Shown piece by piece: positions 16,863-26,310 of a stretch of 64,000 bases of DNA (within the stretch, counting starts at the first letter, position 1; each line of letters starts with the position of its first letter). The notes under the pieces are model-generated. The model was not told where the DNA came from and searched no databases. It saw nothing but the letters and a program-made list of their open reading frames with translations. This DNA comes from UTCHB3 sp964625575 (GTDB taxonomy: Bacteria > Bacteroidota > Ignavibacteria > Ignavibacteriales > Ignavibacteriaceae), in assembly GCA_964625575.1 (NCBI GenBank), contig CAZVBQ010000002.1, forward strand, positions 349,567-413,566, in the 5' to 3' direction. A program made the position numbers and the translations under genes.

Positions 16863-19193
16863 ATGTTTCTTTACCGAAATATTATTCTTCTTTTTTTACT
16901 ATCCCTGCCGCTTTCTGCCCAGACGACACTTTCGGGCAGGGTGGTTACCCCAAACGGTGAGCCTCTCGCGGGCTGTGCCGTCTTCATTCAAAAAACCCCG
17001 CTCGGTGTTATCACCTCGACAGACGGTAAATTCAGTTTCGATCTCCCTGCCGGAACGCATGTTCTGCGCGCGCGTCATATTTCATTCAGGGATACCATGC
17101 TTGAAGTGGTGACACTTCCCGGGAAGAACGATACGGTTCGCGTCGTTCTGACACCGTCTTCGTATCAAGAACAGGAGTTTGTTGTGGTTGGTGAACGGAA
17201 AGGGATGGAAAAGGAAACCCTTGAGGCGGAAACCATCAGCAATATCCCCACGCTTAATGGTGAAGTGCTGCAAACCGTGAGGATCCTGCCGGGTGTGAAG
17301 ATGAACAACGAAATGACCTCCGGTTACAACGTGAGAGGGGGAAGTTTTGACGAGAACCTTATCTATCTGAACGGATTCGAAATATACCGCCCCTTTTTGC
17401 TACGGCAGGGCATTGAGGAGAACCAGTCACTCGTAAATCAAGACCTTGTGAACAGTCTCGATTTTTACGGGGGAGCCTTTCCCGCGGTCTTCGGTGACAA
17501 AATGTCTTCCGCGCTGAAGATCAGTTATGGCAGGAACGGCGCGCCCGGTCTGAGCGGTCTGGTCAGAGCAAATCTTCTTTCAGCGGGTGCCGCGCTTCAA
17601 TTCTCAAATCCGGAGCTTTCGGCGAGCATCGCGGGTAGATGGAGCTATCCAAGAATTTTTTCCGCGCAACAGCATACCACCGGTGACTACCGTCCCGACT
17701 TCAAAGACGCCCAACTTGATGTGAACTGGCTCCCCGGAACCAACATTTCAACCCGGTTCTTTCTTCTGAGGGCGAACAACAAGTATGACCTCACCCCTGC
17801 CAACTGGACAGGGCACTTCCGTCTTGATGGAGTAATTCAGGGAATCGCCGCCGACTACTCCGGCAGTTCAAATTATTCATACAACACCACCCTCGCCGGT
17901 GGGAGCGTGAAGTACAGGCTGCACAAAGATCTTTTGGCGGGCTTGAGCGTTTCGTGGTTCAACATCGCCGAGTCTGAAACCCGTGATCTTTACTCCGATA
18001 TCTTCCTTATCCCCGACGCTTATTACCCCGAGTATCGTGAATACCTTAAAACCGCCACAGAAAAGGGGGAAAATATTCTCGATCTGTCGGTTGTCAGCAT
18101 AAATCCCGAGTTAATCTGGCTTGTGGGGATGCACACCGTAAAGGCAGGCGCGGAGATCAAACTGGCGAATCTGAAAAACATCTTTTATGAAGAGAAAAGG
18201 GAAGTGGGTGTTAACTCGATCCCGGCGGCTCCGGAGATAACAGGATACTCGATGGGTAAAGACCTGAACAGTTGGTCGGCTTTCATTGATGATGAAATGT
18301 CAGTGAATGAAAGGCTTAACATTAATGCCGGGCTTCGCTTCACTTCCACCGGGTACAACGGCGAAACATTCTGGTCGCCCCGGGCGTCGCTCGAGTACCG
18401 GTTTACTGAAAAATTCAGCGTGAACCTGCGCGCGGGTGTTTACAATCAACCGCCATTCTTCTATGAGCTGAGGAATTTAACACCTGATGAAACCGCTTCG
18501 CTCAAGTCGCAAAAGTCGATCCATTATATCGCTGCCCTGCACTATATCTTCAAAAGAGGGCTTGAAATGCGGGCAGAGTTCTACTACAAACAGCTTGACG
18601 ACCTGATCCCTGTTGATTTCGACGGGATGCGGATATCTTACGGTAAAACCAACTCTTTTGAGGGGTACGCGCGGGGTTTCGATTTGATGCTCCGTGGTGA
18701 AATACAGGAAGGGCTGAACAGTTGGTTTGTCTACGGTTACCTCGATAGCGGCGAGCGGCTGAAAGGAAGCAACGCCGGATATGAAAGGCGACTCCTCGAT
18801 CAGACGCACAACCTTCAGATATTCCTTCAGGACAAGATAAAGAAGCACCCGAACTGGCAGTCACACTTGAGGTTCGCCGTTTCCACCGGCACCCTTTTCC
18901 ATCCCCGGAGGGTGGAAGTGGGACCGGACGGCAAAAACTACCTCGTCGTTGATTATGGCAAGCGATGGGAACTCCCCGTTTACATGAGGGCTGACATGGG
19001 ACTATCGGCGAAATTCGAGCTTGCGGAGAAAAAATTTCTTACCGTGGTTGCCGAAGTGCTTAACGTGTTTAATAACTACAACATAGCGGGTTACTCGTGG
19101 TATCAGGTGATCCCGGGCATACGCTCACCACTTCGCGTTCCACAGATATTTACGGAAAGATTCTTTAACTTTGGAATGGAATTTTCGTTTTAA
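16863..19193 (+). CDS. TonB-dependent outer-membrane receptor
   Basis: 776 residues. Signal peptide (1-19, LPLSAQ), a carboxypeptidase-regulatory-like domain (about 22-95, LSGRVVTPNGEPLAGCAVF), a plug domain with NVRGGSFDENLIYLNG (about 155-170) and a beta-barrel rich in aromatic strands, ending in Phe (FNFGMEFSF). This is the Bacteroidota-type TonB receptor architecture. It imports an unknown substrate using TonB energy. No SusD-like gene follows; an acetyltransferase gene starts 11 bp downstream. Confidence 0.92.
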   Translation: MFLYRNIILLFLLSLPLSAQTTLSGRVVTPNGEPLAGCAVFIQKTPLGVITSTDGKFSFDLPAGTHVLRARHISFRDTMLEVVTLPGKNDTVRVVLTPSSYQEQEFVVVGERKGMEKETLEAETISNIPTLNGEVLQTVRILPGVKMNNEMTSGYNVRGGSFDENLIYLNGFEIYRPFLLRQGIEENQSLVNQDLVNSLDFYGGAFPAVFGDKMSSALKISYGRNGAPGLSGLVRANLLSAGAALQFSNPELSASIAGRWSYPRIFSAQQHTTGDYRPDFKDAQLDVNWLPGTNISTRFFLLRANNKYDLTPANWTGHFRLDGVIQGIAADYSGSSNYSYNTTLAGGSVKYRLHKDLLAGLSVSWFNIAESETRDLYSDIFLIPDAYYPEYREYLKTATEKGENILDLSVVSINPELIWLVGMHTVKAGAEIKLANLKNIFYEEKREVGVNSIPAAPEITGYSMGKDLNSWSAFIDDEMSVNERLNINAGLRFTSTGYNGETFWSPRASLEYRFTEKFSVNLRAGVYNQPPFFYELRNLTPDETASLKSQKSIHYIAALHYIFKRGLEMRAEFYYKQLDDLIPVDFDGMRISYGKTNSFEGYARGFDLMLRGEIQEGLNSWFVYGYLDSGERLKGSNAGYERRLLDQTHNLQIFLQDKIKKHPNWQSHLRFAVSTGTLFHPRRVEVGPDGKNYLVVDYGKRWELPVYMRADMGLSAKFELAEKKFLTVVAEVLNVFNNYNIAGYSWYQVIPGIRSPLRVPQIFTERFFNFGMEFSF

Positions 19194-19204
19194 ATGGTTT
19201 ACCC

Positions 19205-19726
19205 GTGACATCCAACAACAAAGCAGTTGAGCTTACTTCCCTATATCCCGACGACGCGGAACCGCTCTCCCTGATCGCCAATAACCCAAATGTAGCCCGT
19301 TTTTTAAGAGATTCGTTTCCTCAACCTTACACGGTTGAGCACGCGGAAGCGTTCATTAAACTGATGAACGAGGGAAATGTGCAGTCAGTCTTTGCCGTCA
19401 GATATCAGGGTGAGATAGCAGGTGTCGCGGGTGTTCACCTTCTTAACGATGTGCAGAGGAAAACATGCGAGATGGGGTTCTGGATCGGTGAATCATTTTG
19501 GGGGAAGGGCATTGCTTCTGAAGTATGCCGGCAGCTTATCCACTTTGCTTTTACATACTACGACATTGTACGTATTCAGGCTGAAGTGGCGTCACCCAAC
19601 AAGGCTTCAGCCCGCGTGCTAAGAAAAAACGGTTTCCGGAAAGAAGCCTGCCTCCGCAAAGCCTTTCATAAAGACGGGCACGACTATGATCTGCTGATGT
19701 TTGGGATACTCAGAGAAGAAGTGTGA
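19205..19726 (+). CDS. GNAT-family N-acetyltransferase (RimJ/RimL type)
   Basis: 173 residues with a GTG start 11 bp after the receptor stop. The acetyl-CoA-binding motif is GFWIGESFWGKGIASEVCRQLIHFAF (starting about residue 90), followed by ASPNKASARVLRKNGFRKEA, typical of the RimJ/RimL branch that acetylates ribosomal proteins or small amines. N-terminal LTSLYPDDAEPLSLIANNPNVARFL is the substrate-side signature. The specific substrate is unknown. Co-transcription with the receptor is likely from the spacing alone. Confidence 0.9.
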   Translation: MTSNNKAVELTSLYPDDAEPLSLIANNPNVARFLRDSFPQPYTVEHAEAFIKLMNEGNVQSVFAVRYQGEIAGVAGVHLLNDVQRKTCEMGFWIGESFWGKGIASEVCRQLIHFAFTYYDIVRIQAEVASPNKASARVLRKNGFRKEACLRKAFHKDGHDYDLLMFGILREEV

Positions 19727-19798
19727 AGATTTAGTGTGGAGTGTGGAGTATGGAGTGTGGAGTATGGGCTGAATTGGCTTTTGGGGTTTGGTTGATAG

Positions 19799-19827
19799 AA
19801 AAGCCGCCCCGTGTCAGGACGGCTTTT
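19799..19827. terminator. Bidirectional terminator between GNAT and prfA
   Basis: AAAAGCCG (19799-19806) and CGGCTTTT (19820-19827) form an A/T-flanked 8-bp stem, which gives a T-tract in both directions. It suits the two convergent genes. Just before it (19733-19770) is a GAGTGTGGAGTATG short tandem repeat. Confidence 0.75.
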
Positions 19828-19891
19828 AAACTTTTGGCAGATTTTCAGACCAGCAGGATTAACCACTCACCTCTAACCATTCACCACTAAC

Positions 19892-20968
19892 TCACACTTC
19901 CGCCTGCAGTTTCTCAGCCCTGTCGGCGATCTTAAGTTGTTCGATGAGCTCGTTGAGGTTGCCGTTGATAACGTCACTCAGGTTGTAGAGGGTGAGCCCG
20001 ATCCTGTGGTCGGTAACCCGGTTCTGAGGGAAGTTATAAGTTCTGATCTTGTCACTTCTGTCACCACTTTTAACCATGAGTTTGCGCTGCGCGGCGATCT
20101 CTGAATTTTGTTCGCTCATTTTAAGGTCGTAGAGTCGTGCTTTAAGCACTTTAAGAGCTTTTTCACGGTTCTTGAGCTGCGATCTTTCATCCTGGCACTG
20201 CACCACGATGCCGGTAGGAAGGTGGGTCATTCTGATCGCGGTTTCAACCTTGTTAACGTTCTGACCACCGGCGCCTCCCGAACGGTAAACGTCGATCTTT
20301 ACATCGTTCATGTTGATGTCAACCGCCACATCCTCAACTTCGGGAAGTACAGCCACTGAAGCTGCTGAGGTGTGTACCCTGCCCTGTGCTTCGGTCGCGG
20401 GAACACGTTGAACACGGTGAACACCGCTCTCCCATTTCAGTTCGCCATAAACTCCCGCTCCGGCGATCGAGAGCACGGCTTCCTTTACGCCGCCAAGTCC
20501 GCCAGCCTCATTGAAATCGATATACTCCGACTTCCATCCTTTAATTTCAGCGTACCGCATGTACATTCTAAGGAGGTCGCCGGCAAACAGCCCGGCCTCG
20601 TCACCACCTGTGCCGGCGCGGATCTCCATGATCACCGATTTGTCGTCATTCGGATCTTTGGGGAGAAGAAGAACCTTGATCTCTTCCTCGAGTGATTCCT
20701 TTTGCTCCTTAAGTCCGTCGAGTTCCATTTCAGCTATCTCGACTAATTCCTGATCGGTCGAGTTTTGCATGATATCCCTTGATTCTTCAAGATCGGAAAC
20801 TACGCGTGAATATTTCTCGAACACTTCCATTATCGGAAGGAGTTCGCTCCGTTCCTTGCTTAGGGCTATAAGTTTTTCAGTATCGGCGAGATTGGCTTCA
20901 TCAGAAAGCTGCTCATTGATACGGTCGAATTTCTCTTTTATTTTGGTGAGCTTTTCAAAAAAGTTCAT
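19892..20968 (-). CDS. prfA: Peptide chain release factor 1
   Basis: Recognises UAA and UAG stop codons and hydrolyses peptidyl-tRNA on the ribosome. The GGQ motif is in YRSGGAGGQNVNKVETAIR (about residue 230) and the codon-recognition region (RF1 PxT) lies just before it (VPATEAQGRVHTS). I place the start at ATG 20968 (MNFFEKL), because AAGGAT sits 5 bp before it; an in-frame GTG at 20992 adds eight residues but lacks a comparable site. The resulting 358 residues is the standard RF1 length. Confidence 0.96.
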   Translation of the reverse strand: MNFFEKLTKIKEKFDRINEQLSDEANLADTEKLIALSKERSELLPIMEVFEKYSRVVSDLEESRDIMQNSTDQELVEIAEMELDGLKEQKESLEEEIKVLLLPKDPNDDKSVIMEIRAGTGGDEAGLFAGDLLRMYMRYAEIKGWKSEYIDFNEAGGLGGVKEAVLSIAGAGVYGELKWESGVHRVQRVPATEAQGRVHTSAASVAVLPEVEDVAVDINMNDVKIDVYRSGGAGGQNVNKVETAIRMTHLPTGIVVQCQDERSQLKNREKALKVLKARLYDLKMSEQNSEIAAQRKLMVKSGDRSDKIRTYNFPQNRVTDHRIGLTLYNLSDVINGNLNELIEQLKIADRAEKLQAEV

Positions 20969-21039
20969 GTAATCCTTAAAATTTGCAGTCACAAATATAC
21001 GTAATTTCAGGGGAAGGGTGAGCGAAGAGGAAGTGAAGT

Positions 21040-21849
21040 TTACCTCGCCAACTTGAGTATCCTTATTGAGCCCGCCAATACCAGACCAAAAACAATTCCG
21101 CCAACCACGAGGTCAGGGAACCTTGACCCGGTTGAGTGAACCATCACCCCCGCGAGGATCACCCCGGCGTTTGCTATAACGTCGTTTGAAGTGAAAATTT
21201 TGCTCGCTTGAATGTGGGCCTCGCTGGCGCGTGTCTTGTTAAGTATTAGAAGTGAAGCCGTGTTACCGGTGAGCGCGAAAAACGAGATGATGATCATTTG
21301 AAGGTAATCCGGTGTTTCAACCGGCACAAGGAACCTTCTGACCACTTCCACAAAACCGAAGACAGCCAAAATCAATTGAAAATATCCCGCGATCTTCGCG
21401 ACCCGGTTTTTCCGCGCGAGATGCGAACCAACGGCCCAAAGAGCGAGTCCGTAAACTATCGCGTCAGCCAATTGGTCAAGTGAATCAGCGACCAATCCCA
21501 TTGAGCGAGATACAAGACCTGTTACCATCTCAAGAAGGAAAAAGAAGAAATTGATGGCGAGAACCGCCATAAGCAGTTTTTTCTGGTGCCGTTCTTCCGC
21601 GGGAGTGCTGCCGGAAGGGATGTAATTAACGGCTTCCCCGCTTCCGGTAAGGGATGATCCGAGACCAAGTGAGGCGATCAAATCATTGATTTGACTCGTA
21701 TCACCTGAATGGATAACTGTCAGTGATCGAGCGGGAATGTCAAACTTCATCTCAACTATTGAGTTGAGGGGGGCCAGTTTCATTCTGATCATCTGTTCTT
21801 CAGAAGGGCAGTCCATCTTGGTGATCTTGAACGTATCTTGTTTCATCAT
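21040..21849 (-). CDS. Cation-diffusion-facilitator-like transporter with N-terminal HMA-like domain
   Basis: 269 residues: an N-terminal ferredoxin-like domain of about 70 residues (FKITKMDCPSEEQMIRMKL) like the heavy-metal-associated fold, then four to five membrane helices (about 92-112, 120-145, 155-172, 185-203, 235-262) with LVADSLDQLADAIVYG and SNDVIANAGVILAG, which hold the paired Asp/Asn positions of cation-diffusion facilitators. The first domain has only one cysteine where metal-binding HMA domains have CxxC. It probably exports a divalent metal. It is the last gene of a three-gene minus-strand cluster. Confidence 0.82.
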   Translation of the reverse strand: MMKQDTFKITKMDCPSEEQMIRMKLAPLNSIVEMKFDIPARSLTVIHSGDTSQINDLIASLGLGSSLTGSGEAVNYIPSGSTPAEERHQKKLLMAVLAINFFFFLLEMVTGLVSRSMGLVADSLDQLADAIVYGLALWAVGSHLARKNRVAKIAGYFQLILAVFGFVEVVRRFLVPVETPDYLQMIIISFFALTGNTASLLILNKTRASEAHIQASKIFTSNDVIANAGVILAGVMVHSTGSRFPDLVVGGIVFGLVLAGSIRILKLAR

Positions 21850-21876
21850 GCCTGTATTTCTGTCCCTCTGCTCTCT

Positions 21877-22104
21877 TCAAGAATTGACGGTAAAGGGGCA
21901 GTGCCTGCAACCGCTGTTGCAGCAGTGTCCCCGGCGTTGGTGGTAGATCGCGGTGAATACCGTGTATCCCGTCGAAGGGTCTTTGTAAGTGTCTTTTCCC
22001 TGACTGCAAGCCTCCCTGTGGAGGGTGATGATCTTTTCGTAGTCGTGTCTACCGGGGTTCAACCTCGAAGGATGCGGATCGGGGATGTTGCTGAAACCGC
22101 TCAA
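21877..22104 (-). CDS. DUF5522 family small protein
   Basis: 75 residues with HPSRLNPGRHDYEKIITLHREA, GKDTYKDPSTGYTVFTA and a C-terminal GHCCNSGCRHCPF. The CCxSGCRHCP motif is the hallmark of DUF5522, a small conserved family also found in eukaryotes. The four clustered cysteines suggest a metal or cluster site, but its function is not established. The best start is TTG at 22104, one base after the TGA of the upstream hydrolase gene, with AGGGTG before it; translation is probably coupled. Confidence 0.85.
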   Translation of the reverse strand: MSGFSNIPDPHPSRLNPGRHDYEKIITLHREACSQGKDTYKDPSTGYTVFTAIYHQRRGHCCNSGCRHCPFTVNS

Positions 22105-22105
22105 A

Positions 22106-22897
22106 TCACCACACCCTTGAAAGAAAATCTTTTAGAACGGCGTTGCATGCCTCCGGGTTCTCGAATGGCGCGGCGTGACCGGCACCCCGGATGATATGCA
22201 GCTCACCGTTTTTAACATTTTTCATCATGGAAGCCATTTCAGCGGGTGGGGTGAGGGTGTCATGCTCACCGCAGATGGCGAGAACAGGCAACGCTGTTGT
22301 TTCAAGGAACGAAGTGGTGTCGGTCCTTCCCATCATTGCCAGGAGTGCGCCCACGGGACCTTCAGGTTTTATCGTGGAACCCCTGTCGATGAATCCGCGA
22401 AATTCTTCCGGCTCATTAATTTTGAAGTCATCAAAAAAGACCGATTCCATCAGCGCGGTGGTGTAGAATTTCAGTCCGCCGGATTTTATGACCCTGACTC
22501 CACCGGCGCGTTTTAGCTTCGCTTCATTGGTGTCGGCAGTGGCGCGAGTGTCAAACAGCACGAGTGCTTGCGCGAGATCTGGCTCCCTTTCCGCCAGTCT
22601 CAGGGCGACATATCCCCCCATCGAAAGTCCGGAGATAACGGGTTTTTCAAGTTTCAGCTCCCTGATCAACGTGATCACATCGTCAACGTAGCTCTCTAAT
22701 GTCACCATGCTGTCACACTCTGTGGAGTCACCAAACCCGCGAAGGTCGGGGACTATTATGGTGTATTCATCTTGAAGCGCCGGAATCTGCCTCATCCAGA
22801 GCGAAGAGTCAAAAATGAAACCGTGAATGAAAACCACGGTACGGTTTCCTGAGCCGAAAACCTTGTAAGCGATACCTGAAGAGGAGAAATGAGTCAT
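22106..22897 (-). CDS. Alpha/beta hydrolase
   Basis: About 263 residues from ATG 22897 (MTHFSSSGIAYKVF). The oxyanion region is VVFIHGFIFDSSLW, the nucleophile serine is in GLSMGGYVAL (about residue 85), Asp in CGEHDTLTPP and His in GAGHAAPFENP. This is the generic esterase or carboxylic-ester hydrolase fold; no specific substrate can be named. A TTG at 22930 would extend it by 11 residues into the space shared with the divergent ComM-type gene, which I consider less likely. It heads the cluster with DUF5522 and the cation transporter. Confidence 0.88.
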   Translation of the reverse strand: MTHFSSSGIAYKVFGSGNRTVVFIHGFIFDSSLWMRQIPALQDEYTIIVPDLRGFGDSTECDSMVTLESYVDDVITLIRELKLEKPVISGLSMGGYVALRLAEREPDLAQALVLFDTRATADTNEAKLKRAGGVRVIKSGGLKFYTTALMESVFFDDFKINEPEEFRGFIDRGSTIKPEGPVGALLAMMGRTDTTSFLETTALPVLAICGEHDTLTPPAEMASMMKNVKNGELHIIRGAGHAAPFENPEACNAVLKDFLSRVW

Positions 22898-23032
22898 GTT
22901 CTTGCCGTTTTTTGAAAATTCAATCGTCAAAATTAAACAATCTTGACTATTTTAGATAACATCAAAATAGATATTGTTTGTTCAATCGGCGGTCATGAAG
23001 TGTTACCGCCGGCAATTCCGGATATCAGATAC

Positions 23033-24586
23033 ATGGAAGACAGGATTAATTTTTCAAAGGTGCTCTCAGGGGCTACATTTGGCATAGACGCTTTTCTGGT
23101 GGAGATCGAAACCCACCTTGAGAAGGCAATGCTGGCATTTACTATTGTCGGCCTGCCCGACAACGCGGTTAAAGAGAGCCGCGAGCGGGTGACGGCAGCC
23201 ATAAAAAACAGCGGACTTAAATTCCCCGGGAAGAAGATCACCATAAACATGGCGCCCGCGGATGTTAAGAAAGAGGGAAGTTCGTTCGACCTCCCGATCG
23301 CCATCGGCATTCTTGCCGCCGAGGGTCTCATTCCACAATCTCAACTTGAAAACACGATTTTTCTAGGGGAACTGTCGCTCGATGGGTCACTTCGCCCCGT
23401 AAAAGGCGCCCTGCCTCTTACTGTAACCGCAAGGCAAAAAGGGATAAGCCGCGTCATCCTTCCTGAAGATTCCGTTAAGGAGGCATCGATAGTTGAAGGA
23501 GTGGATGTTTACGGATTCAGTAATTTCGCCGATATTTTCAGATTTCTCACCGGGCAGATTGATCAAAGACCGGTGGTCACAGACACTTCCGAACTTTTCG
23601 GGCACCTCAACAAATACAACCTCGATTTCGCCGACGTGCGCGGTCAGGAGAACGTAAAGCGCGCGCTCGAAGTGGCGGCTGCCGGCGGACACAATATTCT
23701 TATGATCGGACCTCCCGGAAGCGGAAAAACGATGCTCGCGAAGAGGCTTCCCTCGATCCTGCCTCCCCTTTCGTTTGATGAGGCGCTTGAGACAACAAAA
23801 ATTTATTCGATTGCCGGCATTCTGCCGCGTGGCACTGCCCTGATCACCGAAAGGCCGTTCAGGAGCCCACACCACACCGTATCCGATGCCGCCATGGTTG
23901 GCGGGGGAACGGTGCCAAGACCGGGTGAAGTGTCTTTCGCCCATTTCGGGGTGCTTTTTCTGGATGAGTTTCCCGAATTCCGTAAGAACGTGATCGAAGT
24001 TCTGCGCCAACCGCTCGAAGATTCAGTGGTTACAGTGAGCCGCTCGAAGATGACCCTTTCTTTCCCCGCCAATTTCATGCTCGCGGCGGCGATGAACCCC
24101 TGTCCGTGCGGTTATTACACCGACCCTTCCCGTGAGTGCCGCTGCAACGTTAATCAGATTCAGAAGTATATGAGCAAGATTTCGGGTCCGCTCCTCGACA
24201 GGATAGATATCCACATCGAGGTGCCCGCCGTAAAGTACAAAGACCTTTCCTCGTCTCACCGGGGTGAGCCTTCAGAATCGATCCGCGACAGGGTGATCCG
24301 TGCGCGGGAAGTGCAGCGCGCCCGCTTCATGGAGCATAAGCACATCTGGAACAACGCGGATATGGGAAGCAAGGAAGTTCGACATTACTGTCACCTTGAC
24401 GATGCCGGCGCTTCACTCCTGAAAACAGCGATGACCCGGCTTGGGCTCTCAGCCCGCGCTTACGACCGGATACTGAAAGTCTCCCGCACCATCGCCGACC
24501 TCGAAGGTGACGCGCAGATCAACGCCGCCCACGTTTCGGAAGCAATTCAGTATAGAACATTGGACAGGGAACTGTGGAAGGAGTAA
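23033..24586 (+). CDS. YifB/ComM-family Mg-chelatase-like AAA+ ATPase
   Basis: Members of this family include ComM, a helicase promoting branch migration in natural transformation. The N-terminal ChlI-like domain (INFSKVLSGATFGIDAFLVEIE) is followed by AAA+ with Walker A GPPGSGKTMLAKRLP (about residues 225-240), Walker B VLFLDEFPEF, and zinc-like cysteines in NPCPCGYYTDPSRECRC. The C-terminal Mg-chelatase domain ends LSARAYDRILKVSRTIADL. I place the start at ATG 23033, giving 517 residues, because family members begin about ten residues before FSKV. An in-frame TTG-type start at 22943 would add 30 atypical residues. Confidence 0.93.
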   Translation: MEDRINFSKVLSGATFGIDAFLVEIETHLEKAMLAFTIVGLPDNAVKESRERVTAAIKNSGLKFPGKKITINMAPADVKKEGSSFDLPIAIGILAAEGLIPQSQLENTIFLGELSLDGSLRPVKGALPLTVTARQKGISRVILPEDSVKEASIVEGVDVYGFSNFADIFRFLTGQIDQRPVVTDTSELFGHLNKYNLDFADVRGQENVKRALEVAAAGGHNILMIGPPGSGKTMLAKRLPSILPPLSFDEALETTKIYSIAGILPRGTALITERPFRSPHHTVSDAAMVGGGTVPRPGEVSFAHFGVLFLDEFPEFRKNVIEVLRQPLEDSVVTVSRSKMTLSFPANFMLAAAMNPCPCGYYTDPSRECRCNVNQIQKYMSKISGPLLDRIDIHIEVPAVKYKDLSSSHRGEPSESIRDRVIRAREVQRARFMEHKHIWNNADMGSKEVRHYCHLDDAGASLLKTAMTRLGLSARAYDRILKVSRTIADLEGDAQINAAHVSEAIQYRTLDRELWKE

Positions 24587-24607
24587 GGGGGTGAGGGGGA
24601 TTAGGAC

Positions 24608-25450
24608 TTACTTATAAAAAGTGACTTCCCTCAACTCCGTGGAGTAGGTTTCAGAGCCTTTAACTCCCTTGTCGGTCTTGGTTTTTATCAGGATCAGAAC
24701 GCCGTTTTTGTTGTATAGGTACTCCGAGACTGAATTGTAGCCTTTGCCCGAGGTGGTTACTTTTGTCAGTTGGCGGTTGTTGTCGTACGCGTATTTTGTG
24801 GTGTTTCCGGCGGTTTTACCGGTAAATTCCTTCGCTTCCGAGAGGTTGCCCCCCTGATCGTACTTGTATTCGGTTCGTTTTGCCCCGTTTATGCTTGCCG
24901 CGAGTTTCTCGTTTTTGTCGAACTCCCACCGAAGTGAATCGGTGGCTGTTGAATCGGTTGTGAAAGTTCTTGCTATCGAAGTGAGTTTTCCCGTTTTACC
25001 GTGGAAATACCTCCAGGTTTCCGAAATGGCGGCGGAAGCGAGATCATACAGATGCACTTCGAGCATTTTGCCGGTTGAATCACGTTTGAAATACCACCGG
25101 TTTACGGGTACCGCGCTTGAATCTGTATTCCCCCGGAAAGTTACAATCCTCTCCACACTTCCCGCTTTATCGTAATAAAACGAATCAATCGAAGTGCCGG
25201 TCGAGTCACTGAACGTGACCGCGAGAGGCTGTCCCTTCGGTGAAAAACGGGTGAAGGTCTTCGCGGTTGCCTTCCCCGCCGGGATACCGTCTTTTGCGGT
25301 CAGATAGAATCCCGATTTCTGCGTCTCAATCTTCTTTGAAGAGACATATTTTGCATGCCCGGGCTGCAGGAGTTCACCATGTGGGATGAACTCCTGTGCC
25401 TGAAGGGTAAATATCAGCGAAAAAAGAAGAAGCGCGGTGCTTTTGGTCAT
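24608..25450 (-). CDS. Secreted YD-repeat-like protein, paralogue 3 of cluster A
   Basis: 280 residues with a signal peptide (1-18, IFTLQAQ). The rest is a series of beta-hairpin repeats of about 20-25 residues of the form YDxxGxLxxV (FDKNEKL, YDQGGNLSEA, YDNNRQLTKV, YNKNGVLILI), reminiscent of the YD/RHS repeats but looser. No enzyme motif is visible. Its ATG overlaps the stop of the upstream paralogue (TGATG), so the three genes at 27168-24608 form one operon. Location is periplasmic or surface. Function unknown. Confidence 0.8.
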   Translation of the reverse strand: MTKSTALLLFSLIFTLQAQEFIPHGELLQPGHAKYVSSKKIETQKSGFYLTAKDGIPAGKATAKTFTRFSPKGQPLAVTFSDSTGTSIDSFYYDKAGSVERIVTFRGNTDSSAVPVNRWYFKRDSTGKMLEVHLYDLASAAISETWRYFHGKTGKLTSIARTFTTDSTATDSLRWEFDKNEKLAASINGAKRTEYKYDQGGNLSEAKEFTGKTAGNTTKYAYDNNRQLTKVTTSGKGYNSVSEYLYNKNGVLILIKTKTDKGVKGSETYSTELREVTFYK

Positions 25451-26301
25451 CAGAATGTTTCGTATTTGTAATGTGTTACTTCAAACTCCTGGCTTTGGTT
25501 CGCCTTCATTGTGAAGGTTCTTTTCGCCGAAGTCTGAAGGTTTGCATCATTGTATTCGTTGAATATCTCAAGAGCGTAGGTTTCGCCTTCTATTATGGTT
25601 GAGAGGCGGTTTCCGAGTGCATCGTAATCGTGGGTTGTCACGTAAGATGCTGTCAACATTTCCATAAATTCCTTTACAACCAGTCCCGCTTTGTCGGTTT
25701 CGTAGGTTGTTGTGAAGTTGGGGTGCACTTTTTTAACCGGAGCGCGACCGTCGAAATAATAATAGGTCGAAGGATTCTGGTAGCCGTTCGAAATGGCGGA
25801 GTCGATCACAAGTTTAACAAAGCCGTACTCGTCATACGAGTAGATATATTTGTTGGTCACTGCGCCTTTCGGATTATCGCCCCCTTGTTCAAAGCGGTCA
25901 ATGAAGTTGATCCTGTCCCCTTTTCTATTGATGAAATATGTGACTTTCGTGGTAGTCGCGTCATCCCCCTCGCCTGTTATCTCTGTTTCGAAGATATTCT
26001 GAATCTCGCCGGCTGAATTGTAGGCGAACTCAGTTGTGCGGGTCTGTTTCCACTCATTGTTGTACGCGACAACTGAAACAGGTCTTCCCTCGGTATCAAA
26101 CTCGTAAGATTCCCACCACATCGGATTACCCGGCTTCGAGTTATAGTTCTTGTCAGCCGTAAATGATTCAACTTTCATATATTTAACGCGGTTTTCCTTC
26201 ATCAGGGAGGTAAAGCCAGACTGCAATTCCTCATAGTAAGGGAGGAAATCCTGGGCGAAAATTGAAGTGGCAAGTATCATTAAAACGATTAAGGTTCTCA
26301 T
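25450..26301 (-). CDS. Secreted YD-repeat-like protein, paralogue 2 of cluster A
   Basis: 283 residues, signal peptide (1-16, TSIFAQ) then DFLPYYEELQSG, which aligns with the starts of both neighbours (EFIPHGELLQPG and DYIPYSEYLTKE). Repeats include FDTEGRPVSV, YNSAGEIQNI, YDEYGFVKLV and YDALGNRLST. It is the middle gene of three tandem paralogues, 9 bp downstream of the first and overlapping the third by one base. Tandem duplication and divergence is the simplest reading. Function unknown. Confidence 0.8.
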   Translation of the reverse strand: MRTLIVLMILATSIFAQDFLPYYEELQSGFTSLMKENRVKYMKVESFTADKNYNSKPGNPMWWESYEFDTEGRPVSVVAYNNEWKQTRTTEFAYNSAGEIQNIFETEITGEGDDATTTKVTYFINRKGDRINFIDRFEQGGDNPKGAVTNKYIYSYDEYGFVKLVIDSAISNGYQNPSTYYYFDGRAPVKKVHPNFTTTYETDKAGLVVKEFMEMLTASYVTTHDYDALGNRLSTIIEGETYALEIFNEYNDANLQTSAKRTFTMKANQSQEFEVTHYKYETF

Positions 26302-26310
26302 TTATTCCTC

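Noticed and set aside
23387..24010. A 207-codon open frame antisense to the ComM-type gene
   Set aside because: Shadow of a well-supported AAA+ gene, with no ribosome site or known motif.
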